Source: Phallusia fumigata
Lineage: Eukaryota > Chordata > Ascidiacea > Phlebobranchia > Ascidiidae
NCBI GenBank assembly: GCA_008931825.1
Contig: QXVZ01032838.1
Coordinates: 1-64,000, forward strand
DNA: 64,000 nucleotides
Direction of reading: 5' to 3'
Shown here: piece after piece, positions 43,801-55,600 of the stretch
How positions within the stretch are numbered: the stretch's first letter is position 1
Layout: the number at the start of each line of letters is the position of its first letter
Notes under the pieces: generated by a model
The model's input: the letters and a program-made list of their open reading frames with translations, nothing else
What the model was told of the DNA's origin: nothing
The model's database searches: none
Translations under genes and position numbers: made by a program

Positions 43801-46800
43801 AACAACCCTTGTAATAGAGAAATGTATGTGTTTTAAAAGTCGACTTTAAATCTGGTTGACGTTTAGAGTTAACTTGTGACACGTGACTGTCGTTATGTCA
43901 CTCTGGATCTCCGGTACAATGTAAACGACTTTGAATTAAAACATTTTATTAACCAACTATTAAATTGAATGCAATCAAGACCCTGCATATGTTGACAATG
44001 GGCACCTTGGGTCAAGATATTTTCAACAACACCATCACTCACCATGAATTATACGATGAAATGGAAATGATCACGTGCTTCTCGCTGCATTGTGACGTCA
44101 CAGCTTGAATCGATGTAAAGTTGATCTTCAGCGGTTTGTGGATCTGAAATCGAATGTTTGTTAGTTACACGAAAGGCAGCTGACATAGTTAACAGACCGA
44201 TATGCAGTCGACTTGTTATAAACGACTTGGATTTGAGGGTTGGCAAACTGCATTGGATCATGGCATACCTAAGACAGATTTTCTCTTGCTGAAATTAAAT
44301 CAACTTGAAAGCTCTTTGCTTAATACGTTCGATAAAATTCGAGGTTTGTTACAGAAATCCAGTCAAGGGTTCGGTTAGGCTGAATGCTGCCTCAAACCAC
44401 TCGGTTATTTTTGACATTCATCTTTGACCACTGCTCCACCGACGAATATCTGTTGTCAAACCATTTGCAGGTTTATCCAAATCATGTCAATTTGAATCAG
44501 CCCCTCTGCTTTACCGGCTGTAGTCCTAGGGCTAAGCTGATACAACAGGTTTCAACGGTAACAATTGGTATTTGAAAACTGCCAGTCATTGGAATTACAA
44601 AACCAACGTTTATTCTACCGAGCGCCACAACCTGATTTCCTTCCAAACCGCCGGTTCCAACGCACATTTTAAATTCGAGTCGATGATGTCATCGCCACCA
44701 CCACGCCCGGAAGTCAATTATCACGTCATAGTGACGCGGCGCGATCGAAAGGGCGTCACCTTGTGGTTAACGCGGCGCGAGCGATTTCTCGTTCTGTGAA
44801 TTAACGTGACAGGATAAGGAACGGAATTAGCGTGGAACGCGTCGGAAAAGGTAACAATTGCCAAAACGGGGGGACTATTAGCGCCATCTTGATTATACAG
44901 CGCATGTTGGGAAAGTCACCGTCTCAAGGTGAAAGTCATCGAAGTGTCGGAGAATCTATAACTTGGTCAAATGAATGAAAGCCTTTTGAGACCAGCTGTT
45001 GGCCATCAACTTGATCTAATTGCACATGGATAGAATCTTAATTGCTTTCGGACGGCAACTCTTTTCGCGATCGCTGATTGGTTGATTATATTGCGTACCA
45101 CGGTGTGAGAAAATTCGCCACGCGTAATTATATATCTGCCTATGATACTCGATGGCGGGATGACAGTGCTCTGTTCAACACGATTTTGTCCGTCATCTGT
45201 GATAAATTAATTAAAAACTGTCACGTATGCAAACACGAGGTGTTTTCTGCATTCGTAAAAATCTTGCTGGTGAAGTTTTTTGTGCATGTTGAATCACTTT
45301 TAAGGCCGCATTTATGGCTAAACACTGTACTTTTACTTTTGCTAATAGCTATTTGCCAAACGTGACGAAATAACTAAGTGAACTTACAAAAGTTTTGTTT
45401 TATCAAGAAAAGACGAACCATAGACATGTGGAATATTTAATACTTCCAATCAATAACCACTACAGCCACATAAACCGTATCTTTTGTTTCTTTATAAGTG
45501 ACTTTTCGAAATTATTCTTTCACTCCTTCTTTGACGAAGTGTTCACACAAGTGTTAGTTAGCGTCACTATTTGCCCTCAGTATATTTCTTAACTCTCAGT
45601 AGTCCACAAAACTTGCTCCATTTTCGATGTGTAACAAATTCGCAAGTCGTAATCTTTAAGTAGAGGCAACATAGGCTGGCCGCGATAACTAGGGTTTAAA
45701 TGTTTTGCGATCAAAACTTCAACTGGCATCACGTGATCCTGATGCGTCACATGATCCTTCACATATTATCCCATTTTAATATGTCATATTGTTATCAACG
45801 GACAATTGTTCACCGCCATTTTCCACCCAGGGAAATGTGGCGGCGCCATTTTGAATAGACGTGACATTGGATTTGACCTTCACTTTTTTCCCGCACTTTA
45901 CGCTCGTCAAATGTCAGCGCTTTCGGGCGGCGGATTTGTTTATAAATTCTCGAGAGTCGTTGAGGGCTTAATCACTTTTAATCGTTGTCCAACTGTTTCT
46001 TTTCTGGAAAGGCGACGTTTTTACTCAAGAGACATTCCAATCTAGCGCGAGAAAGTTAAACAATCGCTTGACCTCTCTTCAAAAGTGTCTGGAACGCCTT
46101 GAATAATTTCTGTCTGAATAATTTTACTAAGTGAGCACTTAATGTCAGTGAGAAGGCACTTTTCCGATGCCTACGTAGAAGTAAACTATAATCCAAATGT
46201 TTATATACATCAGGAAATACTTTGCACTAAGATGCTAATATACTTCATTATTGACAATTAAAATCTCCATTTTTTTACCAGCAACAAAACTCAGTTCACA
46301 AACAAATCTGCTTTCAGCTAAAGATTCAACAACTATCAAACAATGTAAAAACACGTATTTGGGAATGTTGTGGGATGATTACTGCTTTTGGTTTATCGAA
46401 TGAACCAAAGAGAAAACTTTCTACCATCTTTTCTACTTCACACCAGTCCAGCGTATCTCGTTTTTTTGCTAACTTAGCAAAAAAACAATAGGAGCAGATA
46501 AAACTAGCACCTTTAGTATGGTTACAATGAAGGTTTTTCGTTGGTGTACCAATGGTTTCCTTGTTTCACCAGTGAGCGCATCCCTGCAAAGACGCAAGTG
46601 TTCCACGGTTTTGTGGATTTTAGTTCGTGATGGAAAGCCGCCCATACAATTTTTGTGTTTTTAATACACAGGGATGGTTAAACGTGCAAAAAACGAGTCC
46701 ACTGTAATAACACATTCGTGTGATTCATTATGACTGCAACATTTATTCAAAAAATGCAACTGCTGTCCTGAGTAACAAAGCTTTTACAAGCGTTCTTGTT

Positions 46801-46999
46801 TCTACCGTGCCCCCTGACCAAGAAAAAATCTAGATACACGTTTCCGACACTTTGGAGATATTACAAGTCATGAAATCTTTTTCCAAGCATGGCTGGATCT
46901 TTGCTTTGCCAACACCAAAAACATTTTTAGCAACTTTTGGTATTTTTTCGTTACAAGGTCAATTTGCAAACATGTTATTTACATATGAGTTGAGTTAAG
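40801..46999. other. Upstream noncoding region, AT-rich part
   Basis: About 6 kb with no supported gene. It contains TGACGTCA at 44093, TCACGTGA at 45729 and a hairpin at 46459-46487. Open frames are short and domain-free. Confidence 0.5.
46459..46487. repeat. Perfect inverted repeat
   Basis: GTTTTTTTGCTA (46460-46471) is complementary to TAGCAAAAAAAC (46475-46486), leaving a 3-base loop. It is a 12-pair stem. Given the T and A runs it could be a cruciform or an expressed hairpin, but nothing shows transcription. Confidence 0.85.
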
Positions 47000-47837
47000 A
47001 TCATTCCGCTTGGTGAAAGAATCGTAGGATACAATACCACCAAAGCAATCACCAAGCCGTATACATAGCTGCGCGAAGTTGAACATTATAAGGCGCGAAA
47101 ATAATTGACGTTTAAGAGTAATTGTGTTTCTTTTCACAAAAAAAGGTACAGTGCTGAAAAGGGGATTTTTTAATCTTGCAAACGCGACAATTATATTCGA
47201 GAATGCAAAACGCGCGGTCTCTTCTTTTCCGCGGAATTTTTTCGCGACAAATTTCGTGACAGCCCGAAATCGCGGCCCAATAACGGAACACGCGCGATGC
47301 GCTTCTTCAACGCAACAAAGCCACGTTTTGTCCTTACCAAAATGTCGCGAAATTGCCGGTGATAATTCTCGAACCTGTAATTAGCGTCATCGCGCGTTGG
47401 CCTCGAACCTCGCGCGTGCAGTTGTCGCCTGTCAAGAACAGTTAAAAATAGAACGCGGCGACAATTGGTTGTTTAACGACCATCACGATTCGAACGTCCC
47501 GAACACTTGATTAAACCAAGATCGCGGCGGAATCGCGTTCTTATATTCGCGGTGTGTTAATTGTCGCAACGCGATCCAAGGTGAGATAAGGTATAATCTC
47601 CTCTACCCGGCGTAGCTCTTGCAGCGCGCACGCGATTTTAAACAGCCATTTCAGAATGTCAGAGTAAATAATCAAATAGAGCGCTTACCTTTGGGCGACG
47701 CCCATTGAACGCAAAAATCACCACATATTGATTTTTTTGTTCTGTTGTGCCTGGCAGAAAAATTATTTTACTCTTTAAATCTTTTTTTTTTCTATTAGAG
47801 TTTCACATTAAATGTTGAGAATGTAAGTTTGACATGT

Positions 47838-47875
47838 ACTACAGTCTGGAATTAAACCCACAACCTAATGCACCA
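47838..47875 (-). repeat. tRNA-derived fossil fragment (B box)
   Basis: On the minus strand it reads AGGTTGTGGGTTTAATTCCA, a worn B box in the same wording as at 17780-17845. Confidence 0.4.
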
Positions 47876-47964
47876 AATGAATTTGCAAGTGTCAGAAACC
47901 AAAAATATTGTGTTAAAACTGTATCATCCGTTTTTCCTTTCTCCTGGTCATTAATTTTAAGAAT

Positions 47965-48030
47965 GATTTCTACCGCAACCTGGGATCGAACCCGCGACCT
48001 TTTGCTGTCCGCTGTTACATCCATTTAAAA
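47965..48030 (-). repeat. tRNA-derived fossil fragment (B box)
   Basis: On the minus strand it reads AAAGGTCGCGGGTTCGATCC, a perfect B box (GGTTCGATCC), with an A-box region too worn to call. It is about 130 bases from a second fragment at 47838-47875. Confidence 0.5.
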
Positions 48031-51000
48031 TCAACACTGCCGGAGATTAAACACCTTCAGTTTACTTCAATTTGTTGCTGTTTCGCGCCGAAATCGCCGT
48101 TTCACTGTTAAGTTTACAAACACGAACGATTATCCCGGAAAAAAGTAATCAAACGAAAAGTTCACATAATCGCTAATAAAAGACTCTTTCGTGTCGCAAA
48201 ATCTTTGGTTTGTCTCCAAAATCAATTTTTCGTTCTTAATTTCGTAGTTTTAAAATTGCATTAATTCCTAATAAAATGACACGATACAGCAAAATACACC
48301 AGGTTCGCGTTGTTCAAAATCCGTTTTTAACAAACATTGATTCTTTACGAATACATTCATGTTCAAACGATACGCGCCTGATATAGTGGTAAAGAGGTTG
48401 AGCTAAAATCCAACGTCAATTCATATTTGTACCACAATCTCAACAAATAAATGCATCAGAAAAACTCACGTGCTGTAATGCAAGAGGTCAAGCTTCGGTT
48501 CCTTGCAAGTTCCGTTCGTTCTTCGGCTTCGGTTCTTCTGCGGAGAAGTGACAAAATATTAATGGTCCGGTCGTCAACAAAAGTCGGAGAACTCGGGGTG
48601 CCCGGGGAAGCGAGTGACAAGCCAGAGCGATAACGTCTGTTTACGCTCGCCCCGAAACCGTGGCCCCAAAGTTCCAAGGCGCAAAAAGAAAAACAATCGC
48701 GGAAAAGAACACGCGGCTGTCTCGATAAACAAAGAGAAGAGACGAGCGCGCGCGCGACGACCCAGCAAAATTCCAGAACGACAATGCCTGCCTTGTCAGG
48801 TGCCAGGCCACCTTAATTGGACAAATACTCCTTCACTTTCGAAAAGCGGGTTTTCCGGGTCTGTGCACTTGGGTCATCTCCTCGTTCATCAGCCGCCCCC
48901 GCCCGTCCGGCCCCAGTTTATTCTAGATCGTGACCCCGAATATCGATGTCACCGCGACGGCCGATCGACAAATAAGCGCCCCCTGGGGCACGCTGTTACC
49001 CATGACTATGAGGGATTAGCGGCTTTGATATATTTTGCCTTTGAACCCCCTTGTGGTTGAGAAGGGACACGGATTCGGGGCGTTTCTCGATCAGTGGCGC
49101 CCAAACAATGGCAGCGACCCTTGGGTAAGACAATATCGGGTTTCAAGGTCACACGAAGGGCGTTCGGGCAATTCGAGACCCTTCTGTCACATTCATTACT
49201 GCTGGTCGCCCGAACCTGGTGGCTGAACTTGTCAAGTGGGACGCGGGGTCGGCGCCAGGGGCGATCAAACATCACAGGCCGAGCGAAAGCCGACTCGAAC
49301 GCGTCTGTCACGTCATAAACCCACCGCGGGTAGGATTTGGCGAGTTTACCGTCAACCCGTGACCGTGACTGAGACCCAGACGCCCATAGGACCAACATCC
49401 ATCGTTTAACTTATTAAAATTCCTCCCCATCAAAACGCGACCACTTGGGACGCGCGCGCACCCTTGTCCACGTCACAGAGGCAGCGAGCTTGAACGTCAA
49501 GTGACGACATAATGATATTGTCTGCCTTCGACTCCATTAGCCGCCGGTTTAGGGGGGTTCGGGCCCCTGAGCCCCCTCTGATCTGCGAGGCAATTAAGAT
49601 TCCCTTATCGCATGGATCACAACGTTTATACAGAGGAGGAGGGATTGACAAGCCGGGATCGTCTTTGTTGTTGTTTCAGGTCCCGAGAGAGTGGGCTTCG
49701 CCTGTTTGTTTCGTCAAGCGAAAACTCGCGCGCGGGGGACGGGGGCTTGGGTTAACGAAAACCGGGGTCCTGCGGGGTCTGGGCGCGTGCCCCAGAAGAA
49801 ATTACCCCCGGGATAATAAACGACGACTGTGTGACGATGCGGAACGTGGGTAACGAAGCGTGACGCGTCAGAGCAGGCTTTGTATATTATTGGATAAGCG
49901 CAAAAGACGGGCCGCGGCGACATCGGTTCTGAGAACAAGCGACGGTTGCCGCAACTACTAGCGCAGGAGCTGTGATAAACGATAAACACAGGAACCAGCG
50001 ACTCTGCCAGGGTAAACACTCGCTGAAATTACAGTAATTAGATTACTATTATCCCACGATTAATCAACCCCGGCCCGAGATGTCCAGGTAAACCTCGTTC
50101 CATTTTTTTCTCTAGTGGAATGTCGGATGTTTGGCTGACGAAAGGAAAAGCATAATACAGTGAGTGGCGACGCCCTTAATTACCCAAAGCAATTCGTTTT
50201 ATTTCGGCTGCCTCCACACATCGTGTGTTGGACACTTGTGGTGCTACTGCGAAAAAAGAGGCGAGTCGCAAAGTCACACCAAAGCCACAACTCAACCTAA
50301 AACAGCCCTTTGACTACAAAACACTGGGTATCTTTTAAACTTTTCTAATAAAGTTGTTTTGTAACTTGTCGCCAAAGTAAACTGGGAGCTGTTTGGCATT
50401 AAACTAAACCTACTGGCATGGAAATGAACCAAGTGACCTACCTTTGATTTCACTCAATTAAATCAGCCCGAGTTTGCAGAACCAACAGCTTGAAACAAAC
50501 TCGTTGTTTGCTATGATTAAGGTCGTACACGTATCGGTAGCTTCAAAATATGGCGCATATCCGGACACAAATACGTGATCCGTACAGGTTCAAGTTGGCT
50601 GGAGCGTAAAAACACTAATGCCATTAGCAGTGGCACCGCGGGGACCCGGATAAAGTAGAAAAGCCAACCCTTGATCTATTTTGGTTGAAAATACAAAGTA
50701 CCCGGAGGTTTGGGGCGTCTCACTAAATTCCTGTGCTCGATTTACGCCACAAACTGCCGTGGGGAAAGGAAAGATTATCTCTGTTTTTGCGGCTTGCTAT
50801 TTGACCCTGAACTCACAACCCAGCCCCATGTCCCAGCAGTGAGAGGAACATCCGGTTTCTGTCGCTACATTTTTTGAAACTAATCGACAATCCGAGTTAT
50901 TTTTTTTGCGTTTGTGCAGTAATGTTAAGCTTATCAGAGGTTGTAGTAAGACTGTGAATGACAACTTTTGGGTCTGCCCGGACATTAATACTTTGATCTG

Positions 51001-51279
51001 GCGGCACGCTTGTTGTCTAAGCTGTCTATTTTTTACCATTGTATCCATTTCAACTCACGTTCATTTAAGTTATTTTCGTAAATCAAAAGTTTGATTCACC
51101 GGAGAATAGAGAGGTCTTTTAATTTCTTCTGTTTTAAGAATTTTGAGTTTCCACACATTAGAAGTTTTGTGAGTTGTTTGCTGATTATAAAAATTTTAGT
51201 TCCATTGAGTTTTAGATACAAATTTGCTGAAAGGGCGTGGTGAAGACATTATCGTGTTGTTTAATTAAACTTGTGTGAC

Positions 51280-51310
51280 ATAAGTGGGGTACGAACCCGC
51301 AACCCTAACC
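51280..51310 (-). repeat. tRNA-derived fossil fragment (B box)
   Basis: On the minus strand it reads GGGTTGCGGGTTCGTACCCC, a near-perfect B box with pairing T-arm flanks. The left half of a tRNA is not visible. Confidence 0.45.
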
Positions 51311-52562
51311 TCGTTTCCTCATCTACAATCGCCGATTGACCCGATCGAATCAACAAGCGTTCCAATTCCTTCGCATCAGTGTCACGTAACAAACACCTTT
51401 GTTGGGATTCGCTCTAATCAGACTTTAATATCTCTGAAGTTCGAAAGCGCTGAGCCCGACACCAGACCGCGGAATTCCTTATGTCATAAAGACGTTCCAA
51501 ATCCGAACACGATCCCATGAGCCCAAGGTTTATGCACGTACGTAAACACAGGGGTTTTAGCGAGAGTCACGACAGACGTCACATGATGAGGTGATGGAAT
51601 TTGCATAACGTGTCACTCGGTTGAAATACAATCCACCCAGGTATGTGTGTGTCATGCCTTCCACGTTACACGAGATGTGAAAGTCAAGGGATGCCTGAAA
51701 TACTTGAAGTTACTTGTCATCTGTCGCTTATTTACCTTGGGTGTTGGAGTTGTATGTCCTTATTTAGTAGGGGAACTGTTTCATATGCATACCCTTGTGT
51801 CTCGATGTTTTGGGAACTAACCTCCTTTGATATTTTAGTTGCTGAAAACTTTTGTCCTATCACGTGGATCTACTTGAATCTACTGAACCAGCTGTTGCTG
51901 TTAGACAAAATTTTCATGATGTCTTAGTGTTCTTCTGGCAAGTTTGTGTTTAAAATTCAGCACATCATCATTCTATGCGAATGGACTTTGCAGTGCGTTA
52001 CAAAATCAAACAGTTGTTGTAAACACATGAACACAAACTTTTCCAAATGCCGCCAAGTCGCGGCAGAGACAACTCTACATCTTGTATCTGTCAAATATAC
52101 AACACGTTCAGGTTTGTAACCACAACTACAGATTCAAAGGCCGCATGTCTTTAAAAGCGCAAGATCAGCGCAAAAACCGAGCGCAAGTTTGCTTATATTT
52201 CGCGGTACTTGGACGGAACTGCGACAGGCAACCCTAGAACTCTTTGTTTATTGTGAGTTCGCCCGAAAACGACTGGTGACCCCCGGAGAGCGGGACGTAA
52301 TCACGCCAGATTACGATTTTCGCTTAAGCTCCGAACTGGCGACAAGTGTAGGCGACCAGGTGTTGATAGGTTTGACACAAAACATTGGGCCGCCGCGAAG
52401 TTAAGGCGACGGCTTGCTGGTTTCTCGGAATCATGGAGGCTGAAGGCGATTCGTTGATTGGACTTGTGATAATCGGCAACACAGTTCAGCAGGCCCTGCT
52501 CTCTTTCCAGTTTATTTACGTGCGATAAAATTTATCAAGTCCCTTTACGGGACACGCGGCTC

Positions 52563-52604
52563 GTCCAAGGTCATCTATCACGCGCTCGGCAACGCTCAAG
52601 GTCA
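52563..52604 (+). promoter_or_regulatory. Second pair of AAGGTCA half-sites
   Basis: TCCAAGGTCA begins at 52564 and TCAAGGTCA lies at 52596-52604, in the same orientation as the pair at 40.3-40.5 kb. Nuclear-receptor binding is inferred from the motif only. Confidence 0.4.
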
Positions 52605-55600
52605 TGTTGTCACCCAAGACATTTTAAATAATCTGCATGCGACGACCTTTAGAGTCGACTGGAGGATTTGGGCTCGGATGATTCGCCGCTGAGCTCAGCA
52701 GAAGTGTTTCGCGACCACTGCCAAGATGTAAACACTGCAAATCTTTACCACATCAGTAAAGCCAACTTATAATTTTGCTCAGCTCTAGCTGTCAAACAAC
52801 ACGCGGGCGCCGAAGTCAAGGCTGTCCGGCTCGCTTCAGTCTCCTCCATTTGTTTTTGGTGTTTTCCAAAATAGTTTCTGCATACATTTCTAAATGTCAG
52901 CTCTCAGTCTGCTCAGTAGATTGTGTTTGGTGAAACAAAGTGTTACATGATTTTGTTGCCACAATGCTGATCAGTTTGGGTCTCACTTGTCACAACACTC
53001 AAGAGAGATGAACCGAAAGGCCTGTGCAACACCTGATCTTACTTTTTTGGTCACCAATTCAATCCTAACTTTACTTTAATATTCCACTTGACACTGTGTT
53101 CGGATTATTACGTTATTGAGAGCAGAGTAGTTGAGTAGCTCAATCTTGAAATAGGATTAAAGGTCCACAGAAGTCAAAGGGTTAGAGATTTGATGTAATA
53201 CGTAACACAAGATGTCATGTCTTGATTACTCAGATTCAACCACCACAAGAATGAGATTAAACACAGCCACCCACAATACAGTCCTTGCTCGTTCATTTAT
53301 GTGCTTCAACGATGTAGTTCAAACGTCAAGGTTTAGGTTCAAACGGTAAAAGGCATCACATGCCCTGTGTGTAAATCACAAACATGGAAGAGTAGATTAA
53401 ATGAAAACATAACTGTCGGACAAGTTGTCTTTATGCACTGATGATGACAACGCAATTCTGTATGAAAGTGTATTCACTATGTACAAGGCAGTTACCTTTT
53501 TGAATAGTTTGCTTTAATTTATACTCCGAAATATTTAACATGCATAATTCTGCCCTAGAATCTGCCAAGGTGTCTGGTCTTTTGCAGTTGGATCCTTTGT
53601 TTTTTAGATACTTGGAATTTGGTGACTTTAATTTAAAATCAGAAGATTTCGCGGCATGATAAGAGCAAGGACTGAGGATCGTTCAAAGTCGCATTAATCC
53701 GTTTCCTATCTTTTTTGGTATCACGGTCATGTGCAGAACTCCAGAAAGTCGGGATTTAAAAGTTCAAGCAGTGAGCAATAAACCGCAATTCACAACAGAA
53801 TCACGAGTTTGCCTCAACCAAGTCGCGATCAACAACAATGCAAATTCGAATCGATATATCGCCAGCTCGATGGCATTTCAAAAATCGCGTTTTAATTCTA
53901 TAAATAGCGTCGTGTTCGCGCAAGCAAACCTGTATTTAGACCTGCCATTGTAGAATGCGGCACATAAATGTCGGTGCCACCCGCGCGAGATCCTCGAGTG
54001 GTTTCATCAAGATCAAAAATCGCGACTCTTCGGTCGAAATCTCTAATCCCGTCGCGGTAGCGTGACATTTTTCAAAACCTTTGCAATAAAACGCGCGGCG
54101 CATCTTGCTTCTAGGAACGAATTCGCTTGCTGATGTCCATCGCGACGTTGCATTATGACGTATCAGCGCCGAACATCTTCTCTCGCGTTCGAAGTTTATT
54201 GAAACGACGCGGAGGCGCTGCGAGCCCCGCTCATCAATCAAGTCTCGACGAGGGAGATTGCTGATTCGTCGCAGTCACGTGGCCTCGGAAATCTCCGAGC
54301 ATCTCTGCCCCGCTCGCAGATCCGGGCTGTCGAATTTAGTGATTTGGCATTGCCGGGTGACGGCCCTTGTCGCGCGAAAGCAGATTGGTCACGCTACATG
54401 GCAGGTCGGGGTTTCCTGCTGGGTTTTGTGCGTTTACGCGGTTGTGCTTACAAGTTAAAAGACAACTTCTGTCACTTTGAAACTTATTGAAACACGTTTA
54501 ACCCTCGTGAAAAATAAATAAACGTTTGTAGTGTTGTAGGTTGTCCTCAGTTGGACGGCAAACCTTAAAATTTTCAGAAACCAGTTCATCCTGGTGAAAG
54601 AAAAAAAAACCCAGATAATTGTCCTCCGACAATCATGTTTATTCCCCCCAGAAATATAAATGAAAATCATTGGAGGTCAAGTCACGTCAAGCGGTATTTG
54701 CATCGTCACTTCATCTAGTTTGTCATCGTTGAATGGTAAAAGAACAAGGACAAGCTGTTTTATCAAACCGCTCACTGGAACAAACCAAGCAATGGCGTTC
54801 CTACCATTTCGCTATAACAAAACTACCTCCTGTATTAGATTGTCGCTGCCACGTTTTCATACAACAACTCATTCTTAACTTGTAAGCGATTGAATAAATT
54901 CAGTTGTGCGTTTCTCCTTGGTACCAGCATTGGCTTCTGACGGAAATTATAACTGAGCAACTGGTTTGACTGGAATTAATAAGGACAACTTTGGGTTAAT
55001 GCGATTTAGTGTGTTGCTGGAACCGCTGTGATTGATGTGGTGCAAGCGGTGGTTTCGGAATGGGTAGTAACAGTGGCTGTGTCTCTTGATGTCAAGTTGA
55101 TGGAAATCACTTTCTTTTGCATGAAACACAATACACCAATGTTTAGTTAGTTAAGGTAAAAAATATGTCTTTGGTTCTGTTTCTTCAAGTGTAGCACGGA
55201 ATGTCAATGCTTGGCTAACAATTTAAACTTCAGAAAGTTTCCCGGCTTCAACACCTATCGGCATTTGCTTAAAAAGTTTCGAGTTTATGATGGCGAAAGC
55301 ATCCAAATCTTCAGTGCTGCTTGATAGGTTACATAGACGTGCTGGTGAATGTTCCCAAATGTTTTGTTCCTAAACCTGACGCGTATTGTCCTACAAGAGA
55401 ACACCCGGCTCTGCAGGCCGCATACACACTTGCAGGTCACGAAGCGAAATGCCACACTTTGTGTAGAGACATCGCGAGGTTTAAAGACTTTGTTCAAATT
55501 TGGGCTGACATGCGTGTTTTAGAACGTCACGATCGTCGAATTTCGTGGAACTAGAAGCGATAAAACACGAGCAACGCGCAGAGAACTTGTCCTTAATGAT

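Larger units (their letters stand above)
47000..50100. other. CpG-rich noncoding block
   Basis: GC and CpG content is clearly higher than average, most strongly from 48600 to 50000, with runs such as GAGCGCGCGCGCGACGACC. Several open frames (for example 48614-49060) overlap on both strands, as expected from a low stop-codon frequency, and show no domain. A TCAAGGTCA site lies at 49143-49151. Best guess is a promoter or CpG-island-like element. Confidence 0.45.

Noticed and set aside
48614-49398. Long open frames on both strands in the CpG-rich block as genes
   Set aside because: They overlap on opposite strands and reflect few stop codons in GC-rich DNA; peptides are Arg/Pro-rich without motifs.
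55321-55554. 77-codon frame with protein-like composition
   Set aside because: No family, no splice sites and no start context that would support a gene.
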